DNA of 64,000 nucleotides from Dasypus novemcinctus (lineage: Eukaryota > Chordata > Mammalia > Cingulata > Dasypodidae), in assembly GCF_030445035.2 (NCBI RefSeq), contig NC_080677.1, forward strand, positions 23,943,513 to 24,007,512. Direction: 5' to 3'. Below the pieces are notes generated by a model. It made no database searches and was not told the origin of the DNA. It worked only from the letters and a program-made list of their open reading frames with translations. Shown here piece after piece: positions 37,801 to 48,965 of the stretch (positions are counted from its first letter, which is position 1; every line of letters starts with the position of its first letter). The position numbers were made by a program, and so were the translations under genes.

Positions 37801-40800
37801 GTTTTTTATGTCCAAATACATTTGGGAAAGTTCTGTTTACTCGTTTTCTAACTTCTTTGTGGAGAGTCTCAAGAAATCCTGAAATTAAAAACGAAACAAT
37901 ATGATTTTGTGTCAGTAAGGAGCTCCTTAAATTGTGGAGAAAGAGAAATTAGAACTCAGAGGTCTTATCAATAGTTAATAGAACATAGCCACTGACACAG
38001 ACCTTTCTATATTTAAGATTTCTTTGTAAGGCTCTGCCTGTGATGTTATTCCATGTCTTTAAACAAAGATTCATCTAAGAATTCTGTGTTTAAATGTTCT
38101 GTTCATGCTAAGAAAACTTTAGCCTCTCCAGACAAACATGCATACTTCTCTTTGAGAAGAGAAAGGCTTGCTTCTTTGCCTCTATTGCCAAAAAGCACGT
38201 GGCCATTTTCATAGTTGCTTTCCTTGGCTTAGATATTCTGATATAATTATTCTTTCTTACCCTCTTTATTAAGTCTCGTGTTACTTAGGTCTTAGTTTTT
38301 ATTGGATCTGTGCAATTCATAGGAAGTGTTTTGAAACCTTTCTCAAAGAGGATGGGAATAAGTAGATAATAAATTAGAGAGGGAAACGGACTTTGGCCCA
38401 GTGGTTAGGGCGTCCATCTACCACATGGGAGGCCCGCGGTTCAAGCCCCCGGGCCTCCTTGACCCGTGTGGAGCTGGCCCATGCGCAGTGCTGATGAGCG
38501 CAAGGAGTGCCGTGCCACGCAGGGGTGTCCCCCGCGTAGGGGAGCCCCACGCGCAAGGAGTGCACCCATAAGGAGAGCCGCCCAGCGCGAAGGAGGGAGC
38601 AGCCTGCCGAGGAATGGCGCCGCCCACACTTCCCGTGCCGCTGACGACAACAGAAGCGGACAAAGAAACAAGACGCAGCAAAAAGACACAAAAAACAGAC
38701 AACCGGGGGAGGGTAGGGGAATTAAATAAATAAAAAAATAAATCTTTAAAAAAATAAAATAAAATAAATTAGAGAGCTCTAGATATAATTTCAAATGGTT
38801 GAATTGGACCTGGAATAAATGAATCACTTTAGGCGTTGCTACCATCCACTTGCCCACAGGAGACCTTATTTATCATGCCCAGGACTGGGTAATCAGGTTA
38901 TAACTCATGACTCTGCTGGTGACAGTGTTGGGACCTTGGTAGTAGGTTAACAGGCTTCTGTTATTTTATGTCTTGGGAAAAATAATTGACCTTTATCTCT
39001 AAGGGTATTGTCATAATTGCTGTTGTTGTTTTTAAAGCTGTCCCCATTGAGATATTTGTTTTAATGTAGTATCTGAGCAATATTTTCTGTAAGTCAGTGG
39101 TCATTCTTAATGCCTTTCATACTAAAATTTCTTGGGCTCCAGTGAAATCTTTGCAGGGAAAATGAAATTCTTTTGTGATTCTGGTGTTTAACATATGTGA
39201 AGCTTTTGAAAGAATTGTTTGCGACTTTCCAGAAAGACCTGAGAGTTAATTTTAAGATCAATTGCCCTGAATTGAAATGTTTTCCTTCTAGAGTCAGCTT
39301 CACAGGTAGGACTTGCACTAGCCTGGGTTCTGGGGACCCTGTTTCTAGACTGACTGTGCCAAGACTAGACTAGTCTAGTCACTAAGATCCCTTTTGGCCT
39401 TAAAAGTTTTATGATTTATTATAACCCTTTGCCACCAGAATTAGTTTTCTGAAAACTATGAGGAAAGATCTTTAAAATCTTATGTTGCTTAGCTAGTTTC
39501 TTTGAATCAGTCCTGAAGAAGCCCCTCTTATGGGTGCATTTTTAGTTTTGTGACAGGAAAGTTTCTTATTTCCAGCAATTAATTTCTTTGTGAAGCAGAG
39601 TCCACGTTCTAATAGTGTTCTGTAGCCCCGTGAGACTCTAGCAGAGCGCTGGTGAGCCCTGGGGTTCGAAACTCATTCTGGGGGTCCTGGTCTGCCCAGT
39701 GCCCTTTCCCACAGCAAACTGACCTTGGGGGAGGGGGAGGAGCTTATTTAAAGCTTTGAGGTTTTCCCGTTTTTGCGTGGCGGGTGATTTGAAAATCTCT
39801 TTCCTCTGTAGAAAGTCTAATGAACAATCAATCACATTTTTTCTTATATTGGTGTTAGGAGACAAATGTTTGCTTTTGCCACGTCAGGTTTATTCCAGAT
39901 CTATGATGAAGCACGGCTGTCCTGAATTCCTTGGAATAAAGACGTTATACAAAGAGATGGGGTTTTTTTTTAGGTTTATTTTGAATCATATGAATCTCTC
40001 ATTTATTTCAGTTATTCCTATTCATTTTCGGGTCATAAAAAGGAGGCTTGTTTAAAATTTAATCCCAGTTACTGCCCTATCACTTTAAGTTGGCTCACAT
40101 CGCAGCACAGAGAGAGGCTGAAGATACATCAATTATTCCACAGTACCGAGTATTTAACTGCGCTATTGTCAGTCAACAGGAACACTCACGAACACCCATG
40201 TTAGCCGACAAGCAAGGGAGAGTTCAGTTGTAATGTTAGTAGCAGCAAGCAAACACTCAGTGCAGTCATTCCTGCCACGTGTTTATTGAATGTCCCCTCC
40301 GAGGGCTTCTGCTCGTTCCTCAGAGGGCGAAGGACATAAAGTAGGAGCCCTGTAATGTCAGGAAAGATGGTACCTAATTCTGCAGATTTACATAGCTGTC
40401 TGGGTGCCAGGGTGGAAGACGTAGAAAGTCTTTTCCATCTGGAAGTGAATTTTGTTGCTCAGATTTCATAATGACAAACTCTACTTTATTTAAACAATAC
40501 AGAAAAAACACTCATTCTTGGCTACCTTGTAAACCAGGTATGATTTCTAAGTATTTGGCAACTTTCATTAGCAATGCCATGGAAAATGGCCATCGCTAGT
40601 TTTCAGGTTTAGTTTTACAGTTGGAGGTTAGGAAATCAATGAAGCTATCAGAAATAATATTAGAAATAATAAGGTTCACTTACTATTTGCTATGTGCTCT
40701 ACAAAGGTTGCATCATCTAATCTTCATTGCAGCCCTCAGAAGTTTTGCATTTGAGAAAACTGGAGGTTGGACAAGGTGAGATCCTTTGGCCCAACGTGAA

Positions 40801-43800
40801 AATACTCAAAAGGGGAAATTTCAGGATTCTAAACCAGACCCTTTGAAAATAGGTTATTTTTTCCCCCACAAAAACAATCTAACATTCTGGCCTCCTCAAA
40901 ATATAATTTCTTATTTCAGAATATTTAGGCATGCATCCCAGACAAACAAATCTTTTCAAGACTTGATTAAAAAAGAAAGTGTATCCTCCAGATAATTTTT
41001 TGTGTGCCTTATCATTTAAAAATGGATTGTTGAAACAACCTGTATTATTTGCAGTTGTTTTGGTAAAATGTGATTCACAGTAATGACTGCAGTATCTTGT
41101 GAAAATTATTTGCCTTAGGAATTTGAAACTACAGTCTTTCTGGTTTTTTGGCTTTTTCAGCAATTATATATATGTATATAAAGTTATATATATATATATA
41201 TATTTTTTAAAGTTCAATACTTCCCATCTCTTCGTTGTAGATAATTTTGAACTCGATGCATAAGTACCAGCCACGAGTACATATCATTAAGAAGAAAGAC
41301 CACACTGCCTCACTGCTCAATCTCAAGTCTGAAGAATTCAGAACATTCATCTTCCCAGAGACTGTTTTTACAGCTGTCACTGCCTACCAGAATCAGCTGG
41401 TGAGTGTACAGATCACAATTTAGTTTCTGCAGAAGGTAAGAGTGTAGGAGGTTCTTTTATTTTCTTAAAGAGAAGAGAGGTTCCGACACTCAAAACAGAG
41501 GTTCACTTTGTAGAACCCTCTCCAGTAGCAGCCCCAGACTTCTAAGAGGATGTTGCGTGAATGTGACTTATGAAGGTCTATTACACCAGCTTTTCTGGAA
41601 TCTTTGTACTCCCAGCGAGTTGGTCACTGCCCACTACCCCACCCCACCCTGCCCCAAACTACCTTCTCAGTTGTCTTCTCCAGAAAATTAGCTGCCTTCT
41701 TTTCCTCCTCCTGGTGGAGCCTTGTAACATATATAACTGTAGACTGGTAACGTCATAAAATTAAGAAGTTTGATTTTTCTTGCTAAATTAAACATTCATG
41801 TGTTCTAGCCAACTGCCCAGACTGATAGTTTGTTTTGTGAGGCTTTTTCAGCTGTTACGAAGGGTGAGATTATTCTAGTAAAGTGATTTTAAGTAATGTT
41901 ACTCTCTCTTTAGGAAAATAAACTATAGTATGTAAGTAGTTGGATATTTAACATCAACTATGCAATTTTATAATATTGAGTTACATATTTTCTGCTCTCT
42001 GTTGTGTATCACCTTTAAAACGTATATATTTCTTCATCTGTAAGGGTTAGTCCAACTCAATAAATATTTAGTCCAACTCAAGAAATACAGGTGCTGTTGG
42101 ACACTCTCTCATACTTGTTCTTCTTTCACGGTCAACGTAACCCTGAAGACTGGGTTATGTTGTTCACACTGTATAGGTGAGAAAGCTGAGGCCAAGGCAG
42201 GGTAAGTAACTTTCCCACAGTCATACAAGGACCAGAACTAGAATTCTCTCTCTCTCTTTTCTAAATATACTTCAGTAAAGAGGGACTCATGTTCTCAGCT
42301 TTTTTGGAAAAATTCAGTAGTTCGTAGCCTCTCGAGGTCTTTGTGTCTTGCTTTTGCTTTGTTGCTTATGGGTCTCCGGGACCCTGGTGCTCTCGATGTG
42401 GCTATGTTTCGGGTTCTGAGTGAGTGACTACTAGGTGCTGTCTGATAGACAGCTCAGAGTTGAGAGTGGGCTGGTCAGCCAGAGGAGATGAGGTGCAAAG
42501 TCTCTCAGGCAAAGCAGGCAGGTGAACTTGGAAGCCCAGGTGCCCTATGCAGATGAGGCGGAGGAAGCGCAGAGAAGGAGTGCGGGCGATGGCCGGAGCA
42601 GATGCTGTCCATAAGGCTTAGGGGCCTGTGACTTCAGAGCAGTTTTCATTTCACCACAGTGGCAGGATATCTCTCACTTGTAAATGGGGGCTAATAACTG
42701 GCTAGACCACGTTAGGGAATCCAGCGAGGTCATGTGTGCAATGACACCTTTGTCACCTGTGAGGTGCTCAGTCAGAAGGGCGTGTGGTCACTTTGTGCTG
42801 TCTTGGGAATGACAAAGGAGGACTTGTAACCATTTGGACGTTCAACTTTTAGGGATGTTTTTAAAATGAAATAAATGAATGCATAATTGCTAGAAGTCTT
42901 AGAGGAAAAAGCAGAGTGTTATGACTTTTGAATTATCTTCAGGATAACAACTCAAGAGTAGAAACCCTGAGAGAATGCCCAGTCTAAACCTTTGTGTCTA
43001 GATTGCATCCCACAAAGTCCTAAAATACTAATGCTGTTTCTCTGGGATGCCGGAACCACTAAAACCAAAAATCCCATTTTTAATTTATTTGAGGGCACAT
43101 GGAATGCAGATATCATAGGCTCAGAAAAGCCTATGATAAAATTCAGTTTATTTTATACTAATTGAATTTAGAGCTTTTATACTATAAAACATTAGATTTA
43201 TACTAATTCAAGATACCCTGTTGATGTTTGGAGATGAAATAAAAACTCGTCATAGGGAAGCTTCATTGCTTTTACCAGAATTTTCTATAAAGAGAACCAA
43301 AGGCAAGAACAGGTCAAAAATTTGTTTTTAGTGAAAATTTACATAGAACAAAATTACAGGAAGTTTCTAAGTATAAAGCCTTCGATTTGGTTTTGGTTTC
43401 ATGAGTGGAAGAGTAATTCTAAATAAGTGTTGTCAGTGTTCTCATATCACACACAGTATACTGGAATAGGAGGTTATTACTTACATAATAATAATGGTTA
43501 CCATTTGGGTGCTTACCAATGCCCATTTGAAGTGCATTATCGTATTTAATCTTCACAGTGATGTTCTGTGGTAGGAACAGCAGCATGGTTATTCTGCATT
43601 TTACCATTGGGAAGACTGAGACATGGCGATAAATAACTCATCCAAGGTGACCTTGCAGCTTCCATCATAGACCTGAGCCCAGGTGATTGCACTCAGAGTC
43701 AGTGTTCTTAACCTCTCTGCTGTGCTGCCTGCTGTCCCCAGGAAAGCAGAGCATCACGTCCTCTCAGCCTTTGACCCTGGTGGACTCCATGACATTCTTC

Positions 43801-46800
43801 TTAGAGAGCTCCAATTCTTCATAATCTTTTTTCTTCGCCCAGCAACTACTCATTGCTTCCCCGCTATGCACAGGGCACTGTTCACACTGCACAGCAGTGA
43901 GTGTAGCACCATGACAATCATCCTAAGATATGGAGGTCAGAGTATACCAAGCCACCCGCGTCTAATAGGAACCGCACACTCTAATGATATTATCTCGTAA
44001 TTATTTTTTTCACCACTCAGCTTTTTATTTAGAAAAATTCCAAGAATATTAAAAAAATGAAACAAATAGTAAAACAAACCCCCATGCACCCTCCGCCCAG
44101 ATTCAAGTTAATATTATGCCATATCTGCTTGGCCTGTTTCTTTCTCCCTGTGTAAACAGACTGTTCCTCTGAAACATTTGCAACTAACCTGCATGCATCA
44201 TGAAACTTTGCCTCAAAATACTTACGCAAGTATATCCTAAGAATAATGACATTATTTTTTGTAACCATAATACCATTATCACAGCAAAGAAAATCAGTAC
44301 CAATTATTCCCTAAAATTATCTAATATTCAGATTAGACTGAAATTTTCTAGTTTGGGACAACAATGTCTTTTATAATTTTTTCCTCTTTGAACTAGGATC
44401 CAATTAAAGTTCATTCTTTTAAACTGTTTTAGATTTTAAAAATTCCTCTACTTTTACCCCATCAATATAAATATATTTAATTCTGACATTAATCCTCTGA
44501 GGAAGGCCCCATGAGCTATGTTTGTAGATGACGAAACTGAAGCTCAGAGTGGTTAAGACAATCAACCAAGGTCACAAATCTACATAGTGACAGACCCATT
44601 ATGATATTCTGATCTTCTGATCTTCTGGCTCTTAATTCCACCTTTTTGGTGGCACCAGGATAGATTGCAAGGCCAAGGGAGTGACCACTGACAATTATCA
44701 AAAGGTTTGAGAACTGAATTTGAAAACATTGCTAAACTAGAATAGGATAATACACTAATAAACATATATTTCAACACCAGTTGCTAATCCTGCAACTGTT
44801 TATTTCTAACTGAGAATAGAAATGGTCTCAGAACCCTGCCCTCAGTGTTCATTCGTCCTTTGCTGAATCATTAAGTAAAAGGATTAATATGTCATTTCAT
44901 TGCTAAATTATCCACAATGGAAGCAACTAAACTCAGAATTAATTTTCTGAATAGATCCTACTTTATTTCTATACATCCACCTTTAAAACCACAGTCCCTA
45001 GCAAATGCCATATATATTGGAAATTCAATTAATGGCCAAAGATTTGATTTGGTATACTAATAGACCCATTTTATAAATGGTTTATAAACCTCATAAGACT
45101 AATCAAAATTCATTTAGCAGGTGCTCAATAAACATATATTGAATGAATAAATCAATTTGGGGGTTGGCATTTTCATTAGTCCTGTACCATTTTCCAAAAC
45201 TGCCCCTGATTATTTCTAAGCCTCCCATATCTACTCTTTCTTCACCACTACACCATGTTTGTGCACTAAGTATCCTATAGTAAGTGTATAATAAAATAAA
45301 TATATGTAGTAAATAAATTAAATACATACTAAATATAATATAAATATTAGAGGTTTTTTTCATATAATAAAATAAAGAGGGAAGAGAGAAGAGAGAAAGA
45401 TATAAGGGCTCTCTTTCAGCACCACTTTCATGTCTCTTAAATTTAGGGTAGAACTGTTATTTTTATGTCTATTATGAGTCACATTAAAGTTTCCAGTAGA
45501 ATTTCTGGAAAAGCCTCTCATTTATTGTGGCTGTGAATTTTATATATGAGTAATGAAAATGGAACCTCTTCTGCTATTTCTCTGCTTTTTTGTGAGGGAA
45601 TGATTGCATTTCTTTATGTTATTAGATAAAAGCTAAATACATTACACTTTCAACAAACTATTTCATAATTTAAGATTTAAAGGTCATGCGTTGTTTTTGA
45701 ACAGGCAAACCATTGCCGTAGAGTTGAAGTGTAGGTCAGGTTTCATTTTTAAATGACTTTGGACAGCTCTTTTTCTGATAATTGGAGAAATGGTCTCTGA
45801 GGGCCAATTTCACCTTGTGGCTGGGAACCCAGAAAGCTTCAGAGTCCAGCGATATCACAATGAGTGATGGTCCCTGGAAAAGGTCCCCTTTTCTTTGGCA
45901 CAGCTGGCAGTGTCAAAATCTACCTTCAGTTATGCATACATTTATTTATAGATAATGGAAATGTTGAAAGAGTGAGTAATTTTCCAGTTAGGAAATACAT
46001 TATGTCCTATATAAATGAGATAATTTATGAAAAAAACAGAGATGCATTTTAGCCTAAATGTTGATGCACACTAAACCTCAGGATATCCTAAGCATATTCT
46101 GCTATTCTGACCTGTTAAAGCTTTCACTTCAGGAAGTTAACAAAACATTGTTGCTTTTGAAATTTGCTTTTGAACTATAAGGAAGCCAATCCTCTGGTTT
46201 CAAATGGGTTTCTCTACATGCGATATTTGGTAGTTGACTATTTTTCAAGATCTTTAGGATTACTTTTGACACAGGCGATATTGTTCAAGCAATGTTAGAA
46301 GCTGCAGGCGTCCTATATTAGGGAATAAATGAAATGAGTGTCCAACTGGAATCACTTGTCTATAACTCAGCTACTTCCCCCAAATTTCTTAAAGGGATGC
46401 AAAACTGTCTTCAGATACGAGTTGCTCTCCACATTACTACTGGTTTTTCTTTAAGTATTCATGCAATAAATCCATGACTGACGTTTTAAAATATTTATTT
46501 ATCTGGAATGTTAAAATTTTGCTTTTTAAAAATTATATCACCTTAAATTTAGAAAACAAGATAAAATACTTTTTCTGTAAAAAAAAGGTCAAATAATATT
46601 TCTGACTGCTTATTCTTAAATTAAAGCTCGGTAAATGTTGGAGTGCTTACTGTGAAAAAAAACTAGAGGCTAGTGATAGGACAGTAGCGTTGTGGGCTCC
46701 CTAAGAAGTTTAACCCGTGGTTTCTGTGCTTCTCTTTAATATTCCACAAAACCTGTTCAGAGCTCAATACAGGGTTAGTGATAATAAATCTACTCAGATT

Positions 46801-48965
46801 TAAATGCTAACTTCCAAAAGCAATTATTCTTATTCTTTTGCTAATCCCCTGGGATTAGGTAAAAGGGTCCATAGATAAAGTAATTACCTGGTTATTTTCT
46901 TGAGCTCTTTTTCTAATGAGTGCCCTGAAATTAGAGCCTTGCTGTAACCCATTGGTGAATCTGGGTATAGGACAGCCCCTTGGGCTATTCTAGTGACTGT
47001 TCTGTAGACTGGCAATATCAAAATGAAAACTCCTGGGAATTATGTTGGACTAAAATGATATTGGAATAAGACCGTTCTAATAATAAAAGAAAGTTCCAAA
47101 GAAATCTGAAAACTCACATGGAATGTAATTAGCATTCTTCTTCTAAGCAGTAAAATTAGATGTAGCAACACATCTATTTGTGTTTTGAGAGTACATCTTC
47201 TCTACGTGGTATCAGGGCACTGTAGGATTTAAGATGACACTATAGCCATCACATTTCCAAGCCCATATAGTCTTTGTGTTTGGAAATATGAGGACTAACA
47301 AAAATTTCAAAATCCTTTTCAGGGATAAAGTGGATCAGAAGTCCTTCTTTAGCTATTACAACAAATAGATAACACTTTCTCTATCCCTCCCATCCACCCC
47401 TTTTTTTGGTAATGACTCAAACAAAACTTGATATTGTTCACATTTTAAAGGAATGGCTGCAAAAGAATTTCTTTCAAGACTTTTTTTTCCCTCAGATAAA
47501 TTATCTGCCATTTGTCACTAGAAAAATGTTATCCATTGGCAAATCCCATCCATTTTTCAATTGTGCTATAGGAAGTAAGCCTGGATTTTATAACTCTACC
47601 GCACATTCTCAGTTTGAATTTTCCTCTGGATTTGATTCACCCTTAAAATCTTTAACTATTGGTTTCCTAGGACTGCTATAACCAAGTGTCACAGTCTAGG
47701 TGGCTAAAAAGAACATGGCTTTATTTTCTTACAGTTCTGGAGGTTGTGAGTCCAGAATCAGGTGTTTGAAATATTATTTTGTCAAAAAGCAACTTTTCCT
47801 CTGACCAGAGGGCATCCACAGTTTAATTTAATACCCAGTTAACTGCCTTTTTATTACAAAATAAAGTCAGATTTTTCTTTTTTCAAGTTTTCTTAGCATG
47901 TACAAGCTCCAAAGAAGCTATTTATGTGGCTCAGATGGTTTCTAAATTTCAGTTCAGTGCTAACATTCAGGGATTTTATGGTCAAGTATGTTTGAATCAG
48001 TGTTTCCTGTTTTATTTTTATTTTTTGCTTTGTAACCAAATGCATTTTTCTTTGGAGGCACAATGCATAGCTTTTGATGGGTCTTTCCACCTTAATGTTA
48101 ATACACTATAAATTATTAATATGAGAGCATAGGCATTTAATACGGTTGTGATTCAGTTCTTATTAGAAAGTATTTTTCCATATAAGCATAGTGTTCTAGA
48201 ACTATCGTTGTATGGAAGGATAGTAAAAGATGGAATAATTCCATTCTAATTTAGCTGAATGGAAATGGGAACAGGGGTACATTAATATACTGAACACTCT
48301 ATCATGCCTTGATAGCATGCCTATTACAATACTGAGTTACTGACTGCAGCCATTATCAGCCATTTTAACTTTATCTACTGTGGTATGTGTATGTCCCACA
48401 GTATTAGCCGAGGCAGGAGGAGGCAGCATTCTTGTTTTCATTCCCGTGGCCCACCAATCTCTGGAATTCTAGGTGGAGATCCCATCTAGGCTGGGCCCCC
48501 TACTCTCCCCCCAGCCTAGCCCTAACCTTTCATTACTCTCTTCAATGTTTGCCGCACCCCAGCCAAATGGCTCTGTCTACCCTTGTCTGAAAGGCCGGGT
48601 CCTGATTTGTTTCTCTCCACTGACCTCCAGCCTGTCCTCAAAGGCCTCCTTCTCTCTGAGCTCTTTCCTGACTACCCCCACCCCCCACAACTCACCATCC
48701 CCCAACAGCGATCCATCCCTCCTACCAACTCCTCTAGGACCCCGGAAGCTTCTCAGCTCACTGAGAGATCTTCAGATAGTCTTGGGGTACTTTGGAAAAT
48801 GAAAAAAAAAAAACCAAACCTCTATTTCTGATTTTACTTCCTTGACCTCAGAAATAATATGGTTTTGTTCCCATTCTTTGCTTTCCAGATAACCAAGCTG
48901 AAAATAGATAGCAACCCTTTTGCCAAAGGATTCCGGGACTCCTCCAGGCTCACTGACATTGAGAG
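28726..48965 (+). CDS. TBX20: T-box transcription factor TBX20, partial (coding exons 1-6; 3' exons beyond window)
   Basis: Six exons joined in continuous phase (127, 250, 165, 109, 159 and 77 bp) encode about 296 residues of TBX20. Visible parts are an eh1-like motif FSIAALM (residues 18-24), a low-complexity stretch with seven glycines (68-74), then the T-box from about residue 103: [25 protein letters not shown] (185-189), FTAVTAYQN and NPFAKGFRD (279-287). From family knowledge, TBX20 is a nuclear sequence-specific DNA-binding factor needed for heart chamber, valve and cardiomyocyte development and for some motor neurons. It represses or activates with partners such as GATA4, NKX2-5 and Groucho/TLE, the last through eh1. 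The family protein is about 447 residues, so about 150 C-terminal residues are missing. I saw no match to them up to 64000 and infer that they lie beyond the window. No frameshift or stop is seen, so the gene looks functional. Confidence 0.97.
28853..32303 (+). other. TBX20: TBX20 intron 1
   Basis: A phase 1 GT-AG intron (gtaagt ... cttcag) of about 3.45 kb. The first 200 bp still belong to the CpG island. I recognise no transposable element or other gene inside it, which is unusual relative to the flanks and may reflect regulatory constraint. Short A/T-rich words such as a duplicated TTAAAAATAA near 30968-30990 are the only simple repeats. Confidence 0.85.
32304..32553 (+). CDS. TBX20: TBX20 coding exon 2 (low-complexity linker and start of T-box)
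   Basis: The acceptor is ccttcag. The first two bases complete Glu43 and the exon continues [12 protein letters not shown], as in other TBX20 proteins. Residues 68-74 are seven glycines, all encoded by GGC, followed by PSSS. The proline-rich [16 protein letters not shown] segment leads into [18 protein letters not shown], the N-terminal T-box signature. The exon ends in phase 2 at CAG|gtagct, a donor lacking G at +5. The exon is GC-rich, and a long antisense reading frame over it is only a by-product of composition. Confidence 0.97.
32378..32398 (+). repeat. TBX20: (GGC)7 trinucleotide run in TBX20 exon 2
   Basis: Seven pure GGC codons encode glycines 68-74. Other TBX20 proteins that I know have glycine mixed with serine here, so this looks like a local slippage expansion. 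It lies in the unstructured N-terminal segment, outside the T-box. Confidence 0.95.
32554..33421 (+). other. TBX20: TBX20 intron 2
   Basis: A phase 2 GT-AG intron of 868 bp, GC-rich at its 5' half, with donor gtagct and acceptor ctgtgtcag. No repeat is recognised. A long antisense reading frame covering it is rejected as compositional. Confidence 0.85.
33422..33586 (+). CDS. TBX20: TBX20 coding exon 3 (T-box core)
   Basis: The acceptor is ctgtgtcag. The first base completes Arg126, giving [20 protein letters not shown], the most conserved DNA-binding part of the T-box. It continues through [18 protein letters not shown] and [15 protein letters not shown]. The donor is CAG|gtgggt in phase 2. 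No substitution is visible at the invariant positions I can recognise, consistent with purifying selection. Confidence 0.97.
33587..37223 (+). other. TBX20: TBX20 intron 3
   Basis: A phase 2 GT-AG intron of about 3.6 kb (gtgggt ... tcttag). It is AT-rich with no interspersed repeat that I can name. Short reading frames in it have no family resemblance. Confidence 0.85.
37224..37332 (+). CDS. TBX20: TBX20 coding exon 4 (T-box, HPDSP segment)
   Basis: The acceptor is ttttcttag. The first base completes Arg181 and the exon reads [19 protein letters not shown], then [17 protein letters not shown]217. In many T-box proteins the equivalent of GEQLLKQM is GxxWM, and the longer variant is characteristic of TBX20, so it helps separate it from TBX1/2/5 paralogues. 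The donor is CAT|gtaagt in phase 0. A pure pyrimidine tract lies about 75 bp into the following intron. Confidence 0.97.
37408..37452. repeat. 45-bp pure pyrimidine tract in TBX20 intron 4
   Basis: C/T only, rich in CCCCC blocks. The complementary strand has multiple G-runs of three or more, a G-quadruplex-type pattern. It starts about 75 bp after the exon 4 donor. Confidence 0.95.
38382..38763 (+). mobile_element. Full-length DAS SINE in TBX20 intron 4
   Basis: The tRNA-like head GGAAACGGACTTTGGCCCAG carries box A (TGGCCCAGTGG, 38394-38404) and box B (GGTTCAAGCCC, 38438-38448) of a Pol III promoter. It is followed by a BC1-like body with CAAGGAGTGC words and an A-rich tail. A perfect 13-bp target-site duplication ATAAATTAGAGAG flanks it (38369-38381 and 38764-38776), indicating a fairly recent insertion. 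Confidence 0.93.
40660..40785 (-). repeat. MIR SINE fragment
   Basis: TATTTGCTATGTGCTCTACA, then a CATTTGAGAAAACTGGAGGT block is MIR on the minus strand. Confidence 0.6.
41164..41212. repeat. TA-rich microsatellite before TBX20 exon 5
   Basis: TATATATGTATATA, then about ten TA units, end 28 bp before the exon 5 acceptor. They lie within or just upstream of the usual branch-point zone. Confidence 0.85.
41241..41399 (+). CDS. TBX20: TBX20 coding exon 5 (T-box, FTAVTAYQN segment)
   Basis: The acceptor is ttcgttgtag. The 53 codons start [20 protein letters not shown] and end [16 protein letters not shown]270. The TAVTAYQN block is a hallmark of the T-box family and lies near the DNA interface. 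The donor is CTG|gtgagt in phase 0. A TA-dinucleotide tract lies less than 80 bp upstream of the acceptor. Confidence 0.97.
42130..42245 (-). repeat. MIR SINE fragment
   Basis: AGGTGAGAAAGCTGAGGCCA, then AAGTAACTTTCCCACAGTCA is MIR core on the minus strand. Confidence 0.7.
43480..43725 (-). repeat. MIR SINE, near full length
   Basis: ATAATAATGGTTACCATTTG, CATTTTACCATTGGGAAGAC and a TCAGTGTTCTTAACCTCTCT end follow MIR order on the minus strand. Confidence 0.75.
44010..44430 (-). mobile_element. Old L1-type 3' UTR fragment, antisense
   Basis: Blocks such as CACCCTCCGCCCAGATTCAA, then CATAATACCATTATCACAGC and GAACTAGGATCCAATTAAAG are the repeated 3' UTR motif set of old mammalian L1 subfamilies, also seen at 60.2-60.6 kb. 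Confidence 0.55.
44465..44640 (-). repeat. MIR SINE fragment
   Basis: TGTAGATGACGAAACTGAAG, then CTCAGAGTGGTTAAGACAAT is MIR on the minus strand. Confidence 0.6.
45095..45160 (+). repeat. L2 or MIR 3' tail fragment
   Basis: AGCAGGTGCTCAATAAACAT, then ATTGAATGAATAAA is the shared L2/MIR 3' terminus. Confidence 0.55.
47655..47835. repeat. Old interspersed repeat fragment, related to 50461-50852
   Basis: GGTTTCCTAGGACTGCTATA, then CAGTTCTGGAGGTTGTGAGT is the start of a common mammalian dispersed repeat that I can recognise but not name. Confidence 0.5.
48889..48965 (+). CDS. TBX20: TBX20 coding exon 6 (end of T-box)
   Basis: The acceptor is tgctttccag. The exon reads [20 protein letters not shown], then LTDIE, with the NPFAKGFRD motif at residues 279-287 forming the C-terminal DNA-contacting helix of the T-box. 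It ends in phase 2 at GAGAG|gtaaag, so the next exon must supply one base to complete Arg296. That next exon, expected to encode the start of the C-terminal regulatory region, is not found in the remaining 15 kb. Confidence 0.96.

Larger units (their letters stand above)
37333..41240 (+). other. TBX20: TBX20 intron 4
   Basis: A phase 0 GT-AG intron of about 3.9 kb. It holds a pyrimidine tract (37408-37452), a recent DAS SINE (38382-38763), an 18-bp perfect palindrome (39363-39380), a MIR fragment (about 40660-40780) and a TA tract next to the acceptor (41164-41212). Confidence 0.85.
41400..48888 (+). other. TBX20: TBX20 intron 5
   Basis: A phase 0 GT-AG intron of about 7.5 kb (gtgagt ... tttccag). 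It contains MIR fragments near 42.1, 43.5 and 44.5 kb, an old L1-type 3' end near 44.0 kb, an L2/MIR tail near 45.1 kb and an interspersed-repeat fragment near 47.7 kb. The stretch 45.2-47.6 kb is AT-rich with nothing recognised apart from a short GA-rich run at 45378-45400. Confidence 0.85.

Noticed and set aside
38394-38448. tRNA-like A and B boxes
   Set aside because: They belong to the tRNA-derived head of a SINE and do not form a functional tRNA gene.
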